Origin: Glomus cerebriforme
Lineage: Eukaryota; Glomeromycota; Glomeromycetes; Glomerales; Glomeraceae
Reading direction: 5' to 3'
Length of the DNA: 64,000 nt
Assembly (NCBI GenBank): GCA_003550305.1
Contig: QKYT01000075.1
Location: 44,570 to 108,569, forward strand
How positions within the stretch are numbered: position 1 is the first letter of the stretch; the number at the start of each line of letters is the position of its first letter. This document shows positions 22,452-34,173 of the stretch, piece after piece. Both the position numbers and the translations under genes were made by a program. A model generated the notes under the pieces. It was not told the origin of the DNA. It did no database searches and worked only from the letters and a program-made list of their open reading frames with translations.

Positions 22452-23729
22452 ATGTCTTTCGATAATTACAAGGACCTCATTACTGAAATACAAATAAAAA
22501 TGCAAAATGTATTTCGAACAATGAATACAAGATATTGGACAAGTGGAAATAATCAAATTGATGAAATTATAAGAGCATCACAACGTAAAGCCATCGATAA
22601 TGAAGATCGAGATCGTTTCCTTGAATGGATAAACATCCATAGGTTCTCTAATATAAGATATATTGCTTGTGGTGCCTTTGGTAAAGTATCTTCTGCTATT
22701 TGGTTCGATGGACCTCCTATTGATGTTGAACGTGTTAGAAGAGGACCACAATGTACAGTTGCAATCAAGTTTTTTGATTCGACTACAGAATTTATGAAAG
22801 AGGTACGTGTTTAAGTTTATATGCAATACTAAAATTGACTTATGCAATCGGCCATATTTTTATTTATTAAAAAAAAATTGTAGTTAATACATATTCATAA
22901 AATGATTGAGGCTTGTTCAAATGCATCTGGGTAAATAATAAATTGTAATTACCTTTTTAAATTTTAAATTTAAATTAAAGAAATTTGTCTTTATAGATTG
23001 GAAAACCTCATTCGTATCTATGGAGTCACGAGAAATATAAATGGAAATTATGGAATTGTGATGCAACACGCATCAGAAGGAAGTCTTGATTTATTTTTAA
23101 GGAGAAATTGGAGAGATATATCATGGGATGTTAAATTAGGAATTCTTAAAGATATAGCACTCGGATTAAAAAATTTACATGATGCAGGATTAATTCACGG
23201 AGATTTACATTGTAATAATATAATGATAACGCGAGATCAAACGAATTATACGATTACAGCATATATTGGAGATTTTGGTTTTACAAGATCAGAAGATCGT
23301 TATACAAATCGTACACAGATTGTTGGAATAATTCCGTTTATTGCACCAGAAGTCCTAGCAGGAGGAAAATACACCAAGAAAGCTGATATATTTAGTTTTG
23401 GTGTATTAATGTATCAAATTGCTACTAACAGAAAACCATTTTTTGATAAAAATCATAATATCCGATTGGCAAAATCTATGTATGAAGGTTTACGACCTCA
23501 ATTTAATAGAAATTTAATGCCTATGTGTTATGAAACTTTAATGAGAAATTGTTGGAATTATAGTCAAAGAAGTCGTCCTAAATCTGAAAAACTATACGAA
23601 AAATTTTTTGAATGGGAAAGGGATATTTATGATGACGATTCTCCCTTCGAACAATATATGTTATTATCCGTACCTCCACCTAATAGACGTAATCATCAGT
23701 TTGCTGTTTTTACAACTCGTGTCTGGTGA
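22452..23729 (+). CDS. TKL-like protein kinase B
   Basis: Exons 22452-22802, 22884-22930 and 22997-23729 give 376 aa. Motifs: glycine loop GAFGKVSSA (74-82, with the canonical G-x-F-G), ATP-site lysine K106 in VAIKFF, catalytic loop LIHGDLHCNNIM with D202 and N207, DFG at 225-227, APE at 249-251 and D-I-F-S-F-G at 263-268. All catalytic residues are in place. It is a paralogue of kinase A: the 47-nt middle exon and both intron positions are identical, and the N-terminal GNNQIDEII-ASQR segment is shared. An alternative end is possible: a strong GTGAGT donor overlaps the last sense codon (intron 23726-23808), which would give RVWHSPLTY and a stop at 23828-23830. Substrate and pathway are unknown. 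Confidence 0.9.
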
Positions 23730-23830
23730 GTTATTAGTATTGCATATCATCATAATTTTTGTTAACTTTTTTGTTTTAACCGTTATTTATAATTATTTAA
23801 ATATTTAGGCATTCACCTCTCACTTATTGA

Positions 23831-24629
23831 ATATATACTATTCAGAAATTTATTCAATTCTTACCCAAAAATAAAATAAAAATTAAAATTGTAAAAGTTC
23901 TTGTATATTTCATGAAGTTTTCGATTGAAACGCAATTTTGGTTGGATCTGCCTATACGAATTAGTATTTTATTATTAGTATTATTAAATAGAGTAATTAC
24001 ATTTTGTAAATATCTATTATGCAACTTCTCTACTTTAACTAACTATTTATTTTTATTAGTTTTTTAAGAAAATTTGTCAAGGATGAAAAATTGTGATTTG
24101 CTGTTTTGTTTATTTGTTTAAAAAAAAAATTTGTGCTTCAGATCACAGCTTAATGCCAATCGTAAAAAAAGAGATCATCATTAATTGCTATTTCAGTTAA
24201 AAATGTTTATCTGTAGCAAAAAAATCAATTAATTGAATTTTCCAAAAATTCAAGAATGATTTAAGCGTTTAAGGGGTATTATAAGACTAGATTTGGATTA
24301 TTTTATATTAAAAAACGTTTCACATAGAATAGGATAATTTATTAAGATAATCCTTCACATGCGTTTGTGCATGTTAATCAGGGAGTTTATTCAGGAAATC
24401 TTTAATCGTGAAAAGGTAAAAACCAAACATTTAATTTTATCCTATTTCTTACTCCATAATAAAGAATAAAGCAGTAAAACATCTATAATTTAGATTTTCT
24501 CTAGGAGAAAATGGTCTAATACGTTATTTCGTAATTTATTTACTTTTAAGTATAATATTATAAGTTATTATATTAATACAGAAAAATAAACTGAAAATAA
24601 AAATTCATTATCTAAAAAAAAAATTATAA
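23831..24629. other. intergenic DNA
   Basis: Region between convergent kinase B and the TMEM41-like gene. A/T-rich, no supported gene, no obvious repeat. Confidence 0.5.
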
Positions 24630-25752
24630 TTATATTTGATCAGTTTCAATCATAAGTAATTGTTCATTATAAAAATCGTTTGTTGATTTAATGGTATTAT
24701 TTTTATATTTTTTATATTTTTTTGTATATAAAGGAGGTAATAAACTTAATAAAGAAACCAAAATCATTTTAACAAGTAATATTGGTTGCCAAATATCAGT
24801 AGTAGAAGATAATTCCGATAAAATATCACCAGCTTGACAACAAGCTAAATTATATGATATTGATCCAAAAAACATTGACGTAAAAAATATTCCAAGTGGA
24901 ATGTACAATAATGGTGATGCTATATTAAGAAACCTATTTGATATCAAAATAAATAAGTAAATTAATATATATATATATAAAGTTGATTGAATCGAGATAA
25001 TGCCAATTTAATATTTACTTACCACCACGGAGATAAGGGAAACATTCTAATGAATAACAAATAATAAAATAAACCATCCCTATTGTCATTAACTTGTTTT
25101 CTTAAATAATTCAATTTGTCGGATAATAAATATTGATTCATTATTGGTTGTCCAATAAATTTACTTATCATGTATGCGCCAGAAGCTCCTATGGCTGTTA
25201 ACAGAGAAGTTATCAGGGTTGCAATTATTGGTCCGTATAAAGCACCCGCCAAGATATTCTTTTTTGTTTTTTTTAAAAAAAAAAAAAAAAATTTTTTTTG
25301 GTTTTAATAAGCAAATTATTTCTCTTTAACGATAAAATATTTAGAGTAATACTTACAAGAAAAATGGCTCCTGGAACAGAGAAAGATTGTTTCCATATAT
25401 AAATTAATGACAAAGCAAAAAGAATATGAAAATAGCCCTGCCAAGATTCATTAGAGTAATTTTTCAATACGACGGCTTGGTATTTAACAGCTTCAATGGA
25501 TGTAGGGGAAGATAAGTTTGGTATACTTCGTACCAATAATATTATAATATATAATAATATAATTGCGAACCCAAATACGAAAATTATTCTTGGCAAAAAA
25601 TTTATTATTAATACATTAGAATATTTGTTTTTTTGTAATTTAAGTTCATCGGTGTCCGAAGTAAGCGAAATCTCAATGATTGAGTCATTAATACTCTTTA
25701 TTGATGGTTGACTTTTTTCTTGCATAACTGGAATACATTCTTTTGTAGACAT
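24630..25752 (-). CDS. TMEM41/VTT-domain membrane protein
   Basis: Three exons on the minus strand, 25357-25752, 25023-25258 and 24630-24933, join in frame to 311 aa. After a charged 45-residue N-terminus comes TM1 (about 48-74). The VTT/DedA core follows: KQSFSVPGAIFL joined across intron 1 to NILAGALYG, then a glycine-rich membrane helix (TAIGASGAYMISKFIG), FIRMFPLSPWWF across intron 2, NIASPLLYIPLGIFF, and a last hydrophobic helix near 260-283. The order and motifs match TMEM41A/B. In animals TMEM41B is an ER phospholipid scramblase needed for autophagosome and lipid droplet formation; a similar ER role is inferred here. Fungal Tvp38 proteins share the domain, but F-L-R/I-R-x-x-P then NI-(T/A)-S-P fits TMEM41 better. 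It is divergent from the SH3 gene at 26411. Confidence 0.88.
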
Positions 25753-26149
25753 ATTAGATTCTTGATAATTTTTTTTTTTTTTTTTTAAGAAAAAATCGTT
25801 TATTAAATTTATTTATTTTTCAAGTCTTCTTAAGATTAGTCAACTAATTGTGAAAGAAAAAAGAAAATCATAAAGAAAAAAGATATTCGAATTTCACTTT
25901 ATAACTTCTTTTTTTTTTGCATGGTTTAGTAATTGAAGGTTTCACAGTCCTTATTTAGATCTATTTAATTCCGCATATATATATTCAAACATATTACAAA
26001 TATATTAAAATTAATTACGGTAATGACGGCAACTTTATACCACAAACCACAACACGGTATGATAAATTTCCGTATCATCGGTTACTGTGACAAAAAATTT
26101 AGCCGATGAAATTAGTACAAATGATGTCACAACACAAAAGAATTCAAAG

Positions 26150-26157
26150 TCACGTGA
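26150..26157. promoter_or_regulatory. TCACGTGA palindrome between divergent genes
   Basis: Perfect 8-bp palindrome with an E-box core, about 400 bp from the TMEM41-like start and 254 bp upstream of the SH3-protein start. Such cores are bound by bHLH factors (Cbf1-type) in other fungi. The same word recurs in other non-coding parts of this window. Confidence 0.4.
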
Positions 26158-26410
26158 TAATGATGAAATACACCATTGATCGCCAAGCATGGCGCTAAGC
26201 ATCACAAGAAATTAAAATTAGACATAAATTCGCCCGACTATCCTAATCATGCTTATCATACTTGCCAAGATTGTCGTTCATAATCAGTTCATTATCACAT
26301 AATCAGATATATAAAGGACGATAACAGTTGATCTAGAAAGCGTAAAAATCATTTTTAAACAAAAAAGAACGATAAATTTTTTTACTCTATTTTTATAAAA
26401 TAAACTAACT

Positions 26411-27544
26411 ATGGTTAATACACCTTTACCACAAAATCTTGCGGAAGAGTGTAAAAAAGCGGCTAAAATTCTCAATAGTTTTATTGATCCTGTTGCAGCA
26501 AAAGGTCCCGATAAAGTTATTCCATCAAATGTATTACAAAAGGCCAAAGGGTTTGCAATATTTACAGTTATTAAAGCAGGGTTTTTATTTTCAGGTAGAG
26601 CAGGGGCAGGTTTAGTTGTGGCAAGATTAGAAGATGGATCTTGGAGTGCACCATCAGCAATAGGTACAGGAGGTATGGGTTTTGGAGGTCAAATAGGTGC
26701 TGAAATGACGGATTTTGTTATAGTATTAAATAGTAGGGATGCTGTGAAAACATTTACGAAAGGTGGTAATGTTACATTAGGAGGAAATTTATCTGTAGCG
26801 GCTGGTCCTATTGGACGTACTGCTGAAGGTGCTGGTTCCGTATCACTTGGTCACGCTGCTGCTATATTTTCTTATAGTAAATCAAAAGGATTATTTGCTG
26901 GTGTATCAATTGAAGGTAGCGTTATTATTGAAAGAAAAGATGCTAATGCAAAATTTTATAATCGTAAAATTTCTGCAAAAGAATTACTTTCAGGTCAAAT
27001 TTCACCTCCACCACAAGCTGATGTTTTATATAGAGCTTTAAATGCAAGAGCTTCAAGAAAAAGTGTTTATGATCAAGATGATGATTTATCTAATGGTGAT
27101 GCAAGTCGTTCTCGTTCAGCGAGATTAAGTACAAATAGTTATCATGATGATAATAATTTTCAGATTCGACCTCCTCCTCCGTATACTCCAAAAAATGGTA
27201 CCAATAATCCTTTTGAAAAAGAAAAAGAAGATGAAGATTATAATGATAATAAATCATATAAATCATCAATAACATCAAATTCACAGAAATCATTTTCCTA
27301 TCATTCAGCTTCTAGTAAACCTCCTTTAGCTCCAAAACCAAAACCTCCTATGCCACCTCGTAAAAAATTAGAAACTGCTATTGCTTCTTACGATTTTCAA
27401 GGTGAACAAGATGATGATCTAAGTTTTAATAAAGGTGATATAATTATCATCATAAAGAAAACCGATAGTACTAATGATTGGTGGGTTGGTAAATGTAATG
27501 GAAAAGAAGGAAATTTTCCTGCTAATTATGTTGAATTTAAATAG
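26411..27544 (+). CDS. LSB3/YSC84-type SH3 actin-patch protein
   Basis: A single-exon gene of 377 aa from the ATG at 26411. The first 185 residues form a Ysc84/SYLF domain: ECKKAAKILNSFIDP, GFAIFTVIKAGFLFSGRAGA, GTGGMGFGGQIGAEMTDFV, and GPIGRTAEG. This domain binds actin and lipids. A low-complexity linker follows (about 215-315) with proline motifs RPPPPYTP and PPLAPKPKPPMPPRK, then a C-terminal SH3 domain (about 320-377) with ALYDF-like ASYDFQGEQDDDLSF, the tryptophan pair DWWVG and NFPANYVE. This matches yeast Lsb3 and Ysc84 and animal SH3YL1, which act at cortical actin patches in endocytosis. The full domain set is present and the length is usual for the family. The gene keeps one long exon although neighbours are intron-rich. 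Confidence 0.93.
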   Translation: MVNTPLPQNLAEECKKAAKILNSFIDPVAAKGPDKVIPSNVLQKAKGFAIFTVIKAGFLFSGRAGAGLVVARLEDGSWSAPSAIGTGGMGFGGQIGAEMTDFVIVLNSRDAVKTFTKGGNVTLGGNLSVAAGPIGRTAEGAGSVSLGHAAAIFSYSKSKGLFAGVSIEGSVIIERKDANAKFYNRKISAKELLSGQISPPPQADVLYRALNARASRKSVYDQDDDLSNGDASRSRSARLSTNSYHDDNNFQIRPPPPYTPKNGTNNPFEKEKEDEDYNDNKSYKSSITSNSQKSFSYHSASSKPPLAPKPKPPMPPRKKLETAIASYDFQGEQDDDLSFNKGDIIIIIKKTDSTNDWWVGKCNGKEGNFPANYVEFK

Positions 27545-30447
27545 TATTTTTTTTTAAAAAAATTTTTTGGTATAATGATAATGAATTTTTTTAAGAGATT
27601 ATTATATTGAGAATATTGCAATTTAAAGGAAAATTATTTTGCAAAATCATATTAATTATGAAAAAGACAATAAATGCACATTAGAAAAAAAATATTCTTT
27701 TAGTATTATAGTTTTTTTATTATTCTTATTGTATTTTTTATTGTTAGAACAAATTATTTAAATTAACATATAATTGTTTTATTATAAACTTGTATTTAAA
27801 ATATAAAATATATTAAAAAATATTAAAATCTAATAAATATTTTAAAATAATTATTATATATTATATAATTAATAATTACCAATTCTTTATAAAATTTTAT
27901 TATATATTATATATTAAATAAAGATATAAAAGTAAATAAAACAATACATTTAATAATCTTTTTTAATAAAAAAAATATATATTAACCAAAAATCTATTTA
28001 ATAAAAAGTATTTTTTTTTAAACTGTTAATAAAATATCTTTATTAATAATTTAATCATAAATATACAATTATAAATTATTTAAAATAAAAACTACTAATA
28101 ACTGCATATTACATTATTTGTTTAGTTTATTATAATAATTAATAGATTAGTATTTATTTTAGTATTACCCTTATTTATTATTATTTAAAAGTCACTTATT
28201 AAAGTTTTCTTAAATCTTCATTTAAGTTTAATAATAATAATCTTTTTCCTATTTTAATTCATTTAGATAATATTATTAAGTAAGTAAAAATATTACTTTA
28301 AGATTATAAATATGTATAATACAATTCTATATATAATTTAAAAGTCTTTTATTCATAAAAATAGAAATATTACAAGAATTATCTTTACTTTATAATTAAA
28401 ACAGTTACTTTTGTTAACAAAAATTATATATATATATATTTTTTAATAATATATTTTTTATTTTACTTTTTTTTTGCAAAGACAAGATGGATATGTAAAC
28501 TTTATTATAAATATGTAAACATATAAAACAAAATTAAGTAATCTATAAATTTATCCTTTACCCATTCATGAAAAAATGCTACCTGTCATATTTACATAAT
28601 ACAAGTTCTTAAAGTGAGATCATCATATTAAACCTTCTTAAATACAATTATACTCTAATTTTTCCCATATTCCAGTATTAGAAACCAATAATTAATTCCT
28701 TAAATCAGTATACCTGAATCTTTTCTCAATACTTCTAGATTTTTAAACTAGTATGAAATATTATAATAAAATTATAGAAGCCAGCTGCTAGTACCAACCT
28801 TCAGAAAAAAAAAACTAATTACAAATAATTATTATTAAAGTATATTAAAAGAAAAAAAAATCCTAATAGTATTTCTGTTCCTCTACTCTACTAAACCAGA
28901 TTTTAATGATGCTACAGATGTTTTAGATAAATTAAGTCAACTGCTTATACTATTTCATCTGTGATCTCTATCTAAAAACCTATGCTATAAACATATTTAG
29001 TAGCTTTTCTTTCAGAATAGACCAATTCATTTTTTATTTTACTAACATTTATTCTATCCAAAACTATACTATTTTTTTTAACTAATCACTATATTATTTA
29101 ACTTTTAATAATCTTTTTATTATTTTTCATTATTTTAAGATAAATCCTATTTTTTATTTTCTGCAAATTTATTTTAATTCTAATAGTTCATATCAATAGT
29201 AATCTTTAAACTAATTTATCTAAATCTTTCCTTAATGAACCAAATTGAATATTTTTTAATAAAAATATTATTATTAGATATAAATATATAGTATATATTT
29301 TTCAATAATAGATTAATTAATTTTTTTTATTTTAATAATAATTAATATATATAAGAAATAAAAAGATTTAAATTTTTTAAATTAATATAAATAATAAAAG
29401 AAAAACTAATTAAGAATAATTTTTTATTTTTTAGAATTTAAAATAAACTAAATAATAAAAAATAATAAGATTTTTATAAAAATTATAATTTTTACTTTTA
29501 TATTATATAAGTATAATTAAATAAAGTTTTATAAGTTTATTTCAAAAAAAAAAAATAAGTATATAAATTATATAACTTATATTTTATAATCAATGAAATA
29601 ATAATACAGTATATATTATTAGGTACTCTAAATATCAGTTTATTAGTAAAATATTTTATTATTTGTTTAAAAATTCAAAATAAAATTATTGAATAGAATA
29701 TATATACTTTTAATAAAGTTATTCTTATATTAATTTAACATTTTTATTAATTTGCATAAGATTATAGTAAGGTTATAGTAAATTTATATTAAACATAAAT
29801 AATTAGAATTAATATTTAAAATTATTAGCCAAAGAAAAAACCACCTCTTTAATTGCTAAAAATTATTAATTAAATTACTGGAGATGCAATTGCTACTTAA
29901 AAAACCTTAATTTTAGGATGTTTGCTTATTTGAAATTTTTGTATAACATGAATATAATATAAAATTAAGGTTTTCAAATGTATGCGAGTTTTTACTTTTT
30001 TAAATTCATTTTTTAAAAAAAAATCGCGATAGAAAAGGAAGTCCTTCGCCTAGTTTGCGTAAATCAAATGTAAATCATGCAACCGATTATCTGGCTGATA
30101 ATGAATATCCCGTAATCTCGGATAACCGGATATAAAGAATTTAAAAAAAATGATTAATTAGTTTTACGTTTTTTCTATATGTAGCATAAAGAGAATATAG
30201 GACGGTGTTGTAAAAGATTCATACATACAATGGATTTAAAAATGTTAACCTTCTATGGTCAAACTTTTTTATTTTAGAAATTACGCAATAGAAATTAATT
30301 CAATCAATTTTATAAACCAGCTTTTTCATTTTTGGAAAAAATTGAACACAGCATACTTAGTATGCAAAAAAAAAAAAATTTTCAATTCCCACATTAATCA
30401 GAAGATATTTTTTCTTATATAATTTCAGTTTCGTTGGAAACAAAAAA
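27545..30447. other. long A/T-rich gene-free stretch
   Basis: No supported gene. Dominated by A/T words with microsatellite-like TA runs (for example near 28425). A member of the repeat seen at 61960-62295 lies at 28725-28830. Sequence becomes less biased from about 30040, where the promoter of the next gene probably begins. Confidence 0.5.
28725..28830 (+). repeat. dispersed repeat, copy 1 of 3
   Basis: Contains TTTTTAAACTAGTATGAA, then AAATTATAGAAGCCAGCTGC and AGTACCAACCTTCAGA. The same blocks recur in order at 61990-62075 and 62188-62265. No coding potential. Confidence 0.5.
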
Positions 30448-31977
30448 ATGTCTTCATTTCGGGTTTTTCGCGCTTTTTCTACCCGTGCTTATACAGCAAA
30501 GTTTTCCGCTAATGCAACATGTCCAAAAGCTGTTTTGAATACTTCGAATACGTTTTCTCTTCGAACCCTCACTGTTCCAAATCTGAGACGTGCCTATAGT
30601 ACTGAAAAAACAGAACAAAAAACTGGTGGTGGTGGTGGAAGTAAAATATTATGGTTAGGAGCAATTGGTCTTATAGGAGCAGGAGCAGGATATTATTATT
30701 ATAATACCAATAGTACTTTAAACACAACTAAAGTTCTTAAAAAACCAATTATTGATTATCAAAAGGTTTATAATGAAATAGCTGATATTCTAGAAGATAA
30801 CGATTGGGATGATGGTTCTAATGGACCAATTTTTGTTCGTCTTGCGTGGCATGCGGCCGGTACTTATGATAAAGAATCTAAAACCGGTGGTAGTAATGGT
30901 GCTACCATGAGATTTTCTCCCGAATCCGATCACGGTGCTAACGCCGGACTTAAATTTGCTAGAGATAAATTGGAACCAATTAAAGAAAAAAATCCCGAAA
31001 TAAGTTATTCTGATTTATGGAGTTTAGCTGGTGTTACCGCTATTCAAGAAATGGTATAAAAATTGATATATGTTTTTTTTTGTTTTTGTACCTTTGTTGT
31101 GAATTATTTAAAATTTTGAAAATGTACTTTTTTTATATATATTTTATAGGGAGGTCCTGCAATTCCATGGATTCCTGGACGGTAAATTTATCATGATTTT
31201 TAAATCAGGTTCACATATTTCAATCTTATAAAAATTCACGCGTAAAAGCTTCATATCATAATTATAGTAAAGATGCTGATGTCGCAACAGCATGTACTCC
31301 TGATGGTCGACTTCCCGATGCTTCTAAAGGTCCAACTCACGTACGAGATATTTTTTATCGAATGGGATTCGATGATCGGTAACCAATATACTTTTATAGT
31401 TTTAACCATTTCGACCTAATTTTAATAATTTTTTTTGGATATTCAACATAGTGAGATTGTAGCACTTCTTGGAGCTCACGCTTTAGGTCGTTGTCATCCT
31501 GATCGAAGTGGTTATGATGGTCCATGGACTAGTAGTCCTACCATGTTTACAAATGGTTTCTATACTGAACTTTTGAGTAAAAAATGGGTAGATAAAAAAT
31601 GGAAAGGTCCAAAACAATTTATTGACAAAGAGACTGGTGTGTAATATGAGAAAAACCTTATCTTTGATACTACTTGTTCGTTTATTTATTCATTTATTTG
31701 ATTTTATAGGCGAACTTATGATGACTCCTGCTGACATGGCATTAGTTCAGGTAAACTTATACATACGCTTTTCAATATTTAATTTATATAAAATATTAAA
31801 TTTATTCTTTTTTTTTATAATTAGGATAAACAATTTAAACCATGGGTAGAGAAATATGCTAAAGATGAAGAATTATTTTTCAAAGATTTTGCTGCCGTGT
31901 TTCATAAACTTTTAGAATTAGGTGTACCAAGAACTGGTGAAGAAAAAGTTTATTTCTTTAAGAGAACTGGTGAATAA
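30448..31977 (+). CDS. CCP1: cytochrome c peroxidase, mitochondrial
   Basis: Six exons (30448-31053, 31150-31181, 31268-31378, 31452-31636, 31710-31750, 31825-31977) join in frame to 375 aa. The enzyme reduces H2O2 with electrons from cytochrome c in the mitochondrial intermembrane space. The N-terminus is an arginine- and serine-rich presequence, followed by a glycine-rich membrane segment at about 66-85, the bipartite arrangement known for Ccp1 import. The distal haem site has R131, W134 and H135 in [11 protein letters not shown]; the proximal haem ligand is H259 in [11 protein letters not shown]; and W275 in GYDGPW corresponds to the radical tryptophan (W191 of yeast). The conserved [10 protein letters not shown] follows. 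All key residues of the family are present, so an active enzyme is expected. The exon of 41 nt at 31710 is required by frame. The intron after 31636 opens GTGTGT, the alternative nearby GT being out of frame. Confidence 0.95.
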
Positions 31978-33429
31978 TTTATATTACGTAAAAAAAAAAA
32001 AAAATTTTCAAATGTTGTTTTGTGACATTTTTTTTGGGGGGGTGGCGTAATATAAAAATAAATTCAAGTTAAAAGTTATGAATTAACATTAAAACCACAA
32101 TTTTTGACACGCTAGTCAAGTTTATGATGTATTAAAAAAAAAAAAATCATTTTTATATCTACCATCATTTTTAAATTTTCAAAATTTCACGTATTAAAAA
32201 AGAATTGGTAAATTGTTAAATTTGAAACACTTAAATAATAAATAGTATATGAAAATGTATAATTTCCGGTGCACATTATGCAAAATTTCTTGTAATCTTT
32301 TATCATATCAATAATAAAAAATATATATAGTATACTTACTGTATTAGTGGATGCTAAAATTAGGATATAATAACTGTGGCATAACATTGGAATGCTACAT
32401 GATTCTAGGTCATTTGATATTAAGTAACTAGGAACGGAACCAAGTTGTTTAAAGTTTCATTCATGTTAAAAATCGATAAGAATTAACAGTTAAACATTTA
32501 ACATCACGTGATATAGTACTAATTACAAGAGGAGGAAAACTCGAGGAAGAAAAAATGAAGAATCAAATTCATTTTCATATTATATTTTTGATAAACCGAT
32601 GAATTTATGATGATAATGTCTGATGAAAAATATAAAGATATATCCTCGTGGAGCGTCGGAAAAGTGATTTTAAAGAATTAGAATTTGTTGTGACATTTGA
32701 AAGTCTTAAATAGTTTAAAACTGATTAAACTGTAAACTGTGAAACAATTTTTCACTCGTATGATATACTACTTATTACTGTATGATGAATTATTTCGATA
32801 TTACATAATCGAATTCACCTTATGAGGTTGAAAATGGGCTGATTTTTTTGAATAAATAATAATAATAATAAAAATTAATTCCTTCCTATCAAAGATAGTT
32901 CGATCTTTAAAATTTAAAGTTTATCAAAGTTTATCACATGTTTAACATCAATTAAATAGAATTGAATTGTTTTAAGATTTTTTAGATTTTACTTACTTTG
33001 TTACTTTTTTATTTGGCTGTTACAATGATTTTTTCTTTAAAAAAAATCATTTTAATCCCAAAATGGTTAACGATATATAAAAAAAATTTTTTATAAAAAT
33101 TTTTTGTTTCTTAGATCGACAGGATCAGCTTCATCCAAGAGTTGAAACGCCTCACCTTATAATGAGTATCCCAAGGGATCCCGTTTTATACTAATTTGGT
33201 CATTTCATTGCAATTTCATTTTGGGAATATCATTCTTTTAAACCTGGATTTAAACCCAGTTTATCATGTTCTTTTTATGAGTTTATTTATTGGTTATTTC
33301 AAAAAAAAAAAAAAAAATGATTTTGTTTCATGATAAAAAAAAATGTGAAATTAAAAATTTTATTATTAACCGCAGTTTCAAAAAAGAAACTGTATCAGGA
33401 AGAAAAAAAGGTCACATTCTAATATTAAT

Positions 33430-33463
<34 letters not shown>

Positions 33464-33855
33464 TTACAAAGAAATTTAAAAAAAGAATATAATAATTTTT
33501 TCTAAAAATGTCTACATTTTTTTTTTAAAAAAAAAAATGATTAAAAAATGTTAAGAAAAAAAAAAAGAAACCGCATAAGATGATAAAATGTTCTTTTTTT
33601 TCTCTAAAAATAGTGAAAAGAAAATAGTTTAAAACGCTTTTATAAACCCAAAAAAAAAAATAAAATAACACGAATTTTGAAGAATATATAATACATTTAA
33701 AAAAAAAAAAATATTTGTTTTTAAAGAAGAAAAAACCGAGATGTTTTTTGTTTTTCAAATGCACCGCCGCATTGAAAATTTGAAAAAAAATTATTATTAA
33801 AAAAAGTGAATTATAATTAATTGTTCTTTATATTTTTTAAAGACATTATTTAAAA
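31978..33855. other. intergenic DNA with homopolymer runs
   Basis: No supported gene. From about 33300 to 33800 it is built of long A and T runs (up to about 22 A near 33434), which create spurious lysine- and phenylalanine-rich frames on both strands. About 33110-33260 is less biased but carries no convincing frame. Confidence 0.5.
32504..32511. promoter_or_regulatory. TCACGTGA palindrome
   Basis: Perfect palindrome in the spacer after cytochrome c peroxidase. Same word as at 26150 and 51026. No gene start lies close, so a regulatory role is uncertain. Confidence 0.25.
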
Positions 33856-34173
33856 TCATAAGTATAACGACGAGTGAAAGTCTGTATCGATGTTTGTTAA
33901 AAACATATTATTTGAATGTGCGAATGTTGTATAAGCAAGAAGCGTTATTCCAACGATAACGCATGAATCTATTATTATTTAAGAGGAAAGAAAGGATTAC
34001 AAAAGATTAGTTTCCGTTCATTAAGAAAAGAAAGAAATTTTTTAAAAGAATTTGTTTTAATTATTTTAATACTTACTGAATAAAGCTTTTTCCCAAGGTT
34101 CAAGTGATTTAGAAGTAGATATATCACTTTGGTAATTCATTAAAGAAAAGTAATTGTTGATATTTGAAAACAT
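33856..34173 (-). CDS. serine palmitoyltransferase small subunit
   Basis: A small two-exon gene on the minus strand: 34077-34173 and 33856-33968, joined by a GTAAGT...TAG intron, giving 69 aa. The junction restores SLEPWEKALFNSCVIVGITL. The core L-E-P-W-E-K/R-x-x-F-N-S is the signature of the animal ssSPT proteins (SPTSSA/B) and related fungal subunits. It is followed by one membrane helix (VIVGITLLAYTTFA, about 36-50) and a short C-terminal tail. Such subunits bind the SPT core dimer in the ER and strongly raise its activity, the first step of sphingolipid synthesis. The start was set at ATG 34173. An in-frame ATG at 34287 would add a lysine- and phenylalanine-rich stretch that looks like leader sequence. 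Each exon is too short to be noticed alone. Length fits the family (about 70-80 aa). Confidence 0.85.

Noticed and set aside
33290..33764. Lysine-rich plus-strand and phenylalanine-rich minus-strand frames
   Set aside because: They are made of A and T homopolymers with no other information.
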